64,000 nt of DNA from Erodium maritimum (taxonomy: Eukaryota; Streptophyta; Magnoliopsida; Geraniales; Geraniaceae), in assembly GCA_963921825.1 (NCBI GenBank), contig OY997588.1, positions 121,715,329 to 121,779,328 of the forward strand. Reading direction: 5' to 3'. Positions within the stretch are counted from its first letter, which is position 1. Each line of letters begins with the position of its first letter. A model generated the notes under the pieces. The model had not been told where the DNA came from, searched no databases, and saw only the letters and a list, made by a program, of their open reading frames with translations. Below are positions 62,583 to 64,000 of this stretch, in pieces. The translations under genes were made by a program, and so were the position numbers.

Positions 62583-63329
62583 CCTTGGATCCCTTCTCCA
62601 AGCCAGGCCAAAAGGGAATGAAGGTGGTGGTCGTTGTGGTGGTGGAGTGGCGGTAGGTGGTTGGGACGGTGAAGGTGAGCGACGACCTCGTCGTGAAGAG
62701 CTAAAGACGGTGAAGGTGAGTGACGACCATCGCCACTGTTGCAATTGAGTGTCTCAGTTCTAGAAATAGCAGTGGAGGTACCAGAGAGGATGAGAGGGTC
62801 TGTTGCGGTTATGGTAGTGATGGACGGGACGATACCCAGAAAGATTAACTTCATGATTGGAACGCTTGGCTAGGGCCGACCCTAGAGAACATCGAGAAAG
62901 AACCTAGGTCTCCAATTCCAAACTTTTTGGAGCTTAGTCTATCGAATCTATGTTAGAGTTCCCCATATCGAGGTCTTAACAACAAATTATACTAATAAGA
63001 CTGAAATTTTAATAACAAGAATTAATACAAATTGTATATCTAGATATTTATTTACATGAATTCTAATTGTTCTTACCACCCTCATTATCGTCGTTCTATA
63101 GGCAGCAACAAAAGCTTCCCATGCATTACTTACAACAAAACCCCACAAAATATACTTGTATTATCATCAAACCATAACGAAAAGAAAAAAATCGATATGA
63201 AACCAAATAATTTAGAATATCGAAACCAATTCGATGAATTAAACCTAAAATAATTCAAACCAAAGTTAATCTGATGATTTAAACCTAAGCTAATTGAATG
63301 ATTTAGACCTAAACTAAGTCAAACCTACA
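62583..63329. other. Unassigned sequence after the solo LTR
   Basis: 62583-62854 continues the LTR's target sequence. The minus-strand frame from 62854 opens MKLIFLGIVPSITTITATDP, which could be a signal peptide followed by a His/Pro-rich tail. 62990-63330 is AT-rich with short GATGATTTAAACCTAA repeats. No family recognised. Confidence 0.35.
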
Positions 63330-63866
63330 TTAATCCGATGATTTGTAAAATTCTAACGTGCTCCAACTAGTATTGTGTATCAGTTCATTATAATCTCTTA
63401 AATATATGAACCATAAGCTTACTTTGAACTTCGCCTCCAAATAATGAACAAAGCAAAGTTTTCCTCCTTTGCCTCGTTCTGTTCGGTTCTGTTGACGAGC
63501 TACGAACAGTATTGCTCCATAGCTGGTCCAGGCGTTCAAGTCAAGGGCAAGGCCATGTCGAAGGTCACAGTTGAAACGCCGGCAAATGTTGCAAAACCAT
63601 CTCTTCATCGACATGATCCGGGCCGAAAGAAGGTGCATGTTGAAGCTCTGGCGGATATGGGGGACGATGTGAATCCAGACAGTATGGTCCGTCGACCCAT
63701 ACGAAGGAGAAAACGCTCTGTTTAGTAGAAAAAGGAAGTGCAGGTCGTTGAGGGTTGGTAGCCACATGTGATCAAGGTTGGGACCAGAATAAGGAGGCAG
63801 ATCATTGAGGAGGAATTTTTTGTATGCAACCTTCCCTATGGCACATCGGAGGATTAACTCAAGCAC
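63330..63866 (-). CDS. Unidentified 178-codon frame at the window end
   Basis: The minus-strand frame opens MLELILRCAIGKVAYKKFLL and contains WLPTLNDLHFLFLLNRAFSP and RIMSMKRWFCNICRRFNCDL. The segment 63440-63880 has higher GC content than its surroundings. The plus strand also has a 93-codon frame (63444-63725), so the coding strand is not certain. I recognise no domain. It could be an exon of a gene extending past the window edge or a captured gene fragment. Confidence 0.2.
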   Translation of the reverse strand: MLELILRCAIGKVAYKKFLLNDLPPYSGPNLDHMWLPTLNDLHFLFLLNRAFSPSYGSTDHTVWIHIVPHIRQSFNMHLLSARIMSMKRWFCNICRRFNCDLRHGLALDLNAWTSYGAILFVARQQNRTERGKGGKLCFVHYLEAKFKVSLWFIYLRDYNELIHNTSWSTLEFYKSSD

Positions 63867-64000
63867 ACTTTCAAGCCTTTTGGAGAAGTCGTTTCATCGA
63901 CAGCTCTCAGTCGCCCAAATCGCAATTTAATAGGAGAAGGGTTGGAGTGGTTTTGCGTGACGATATGGGAGGGGGATGAAATTCTGAGCGGTAGGGGCGG

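Overview
This is a plant nuclear genome window, probably from a eudicot. It has GT-AG introns, AT-rich intergenic DNA and two unmistakable plant housekeeping genes: a cytosolic NAD-dependent glycerol-3-phosphate dehydrogenase and a calmodulin-regulated P2B Ca2+-ATPase. About three quarters of the sequence is transposable elements, many nested inside one another. No operons, CRISPR arrays, rRNA or tRNA genes were seen.

Layout. 0-6.4 kb: a decayed FAR1/FHY3-type (MULE-derived) pseudogene, diverged tandem repeats and a 402-bp TIR element. 6.4-8.6 kb: a SANT/trihelix-type ORF whose presumed 5' leader is split by a truncated LINE, followed by an inverted-repeat element. 9.6-13.45 kb: the five-exon GPDH gene with a MITE in intron 2. 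14.35-16.9 kb: a TIR element carrying a fragment of an adenylate isopentenyltransferase (cytokinin biosynthesis) gene, inside an older related element. 17-24.2 kb: LINE debris, a 456-bp tandem duplication, and a three-level nest (MULE containing a LINE containing a solo LTR). 24.3-30.9 kb: a low-repeat island with two convergent genes, a 161-aa conserved-looking protein (+) and a 1031-aa ACA-type Ca2+-ATPase (-). 33.7-47.9 kb: a MULE transposase relic split by a 12.4-kb Ty3/gypsy element. That element has intact LTR ends, PBS, PPT and TSD, a degenerate gag, almost no pol, and a 1.67-kb triplet repeat in its leader. One of its LTRs was hit by a 1.6-kb TIR element. 52-57 kb: a Ty1/copia (sirevirus-like) relic in the permuted order RT-RNaseH / LTR / gag. 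57.1-62.6 kb: a 2.9-kb solo LTR with a minisatellite that is interrupted by a second solo LTR, of the same family as the one at 20.6 kb.

Insertion history is readable because target-site duplications are preserved: 9 bp for five TIR elements, 5 bp for one full LTR element and three solo LTRs, and 14-16 bp for two LINEs. Several TIR elements share a subterminal motif roughly 150-220 bp from their ends, which suggests one related MULE superfamily has been active here repeatedly. All family calls come from reading the sequence; no database search was run.
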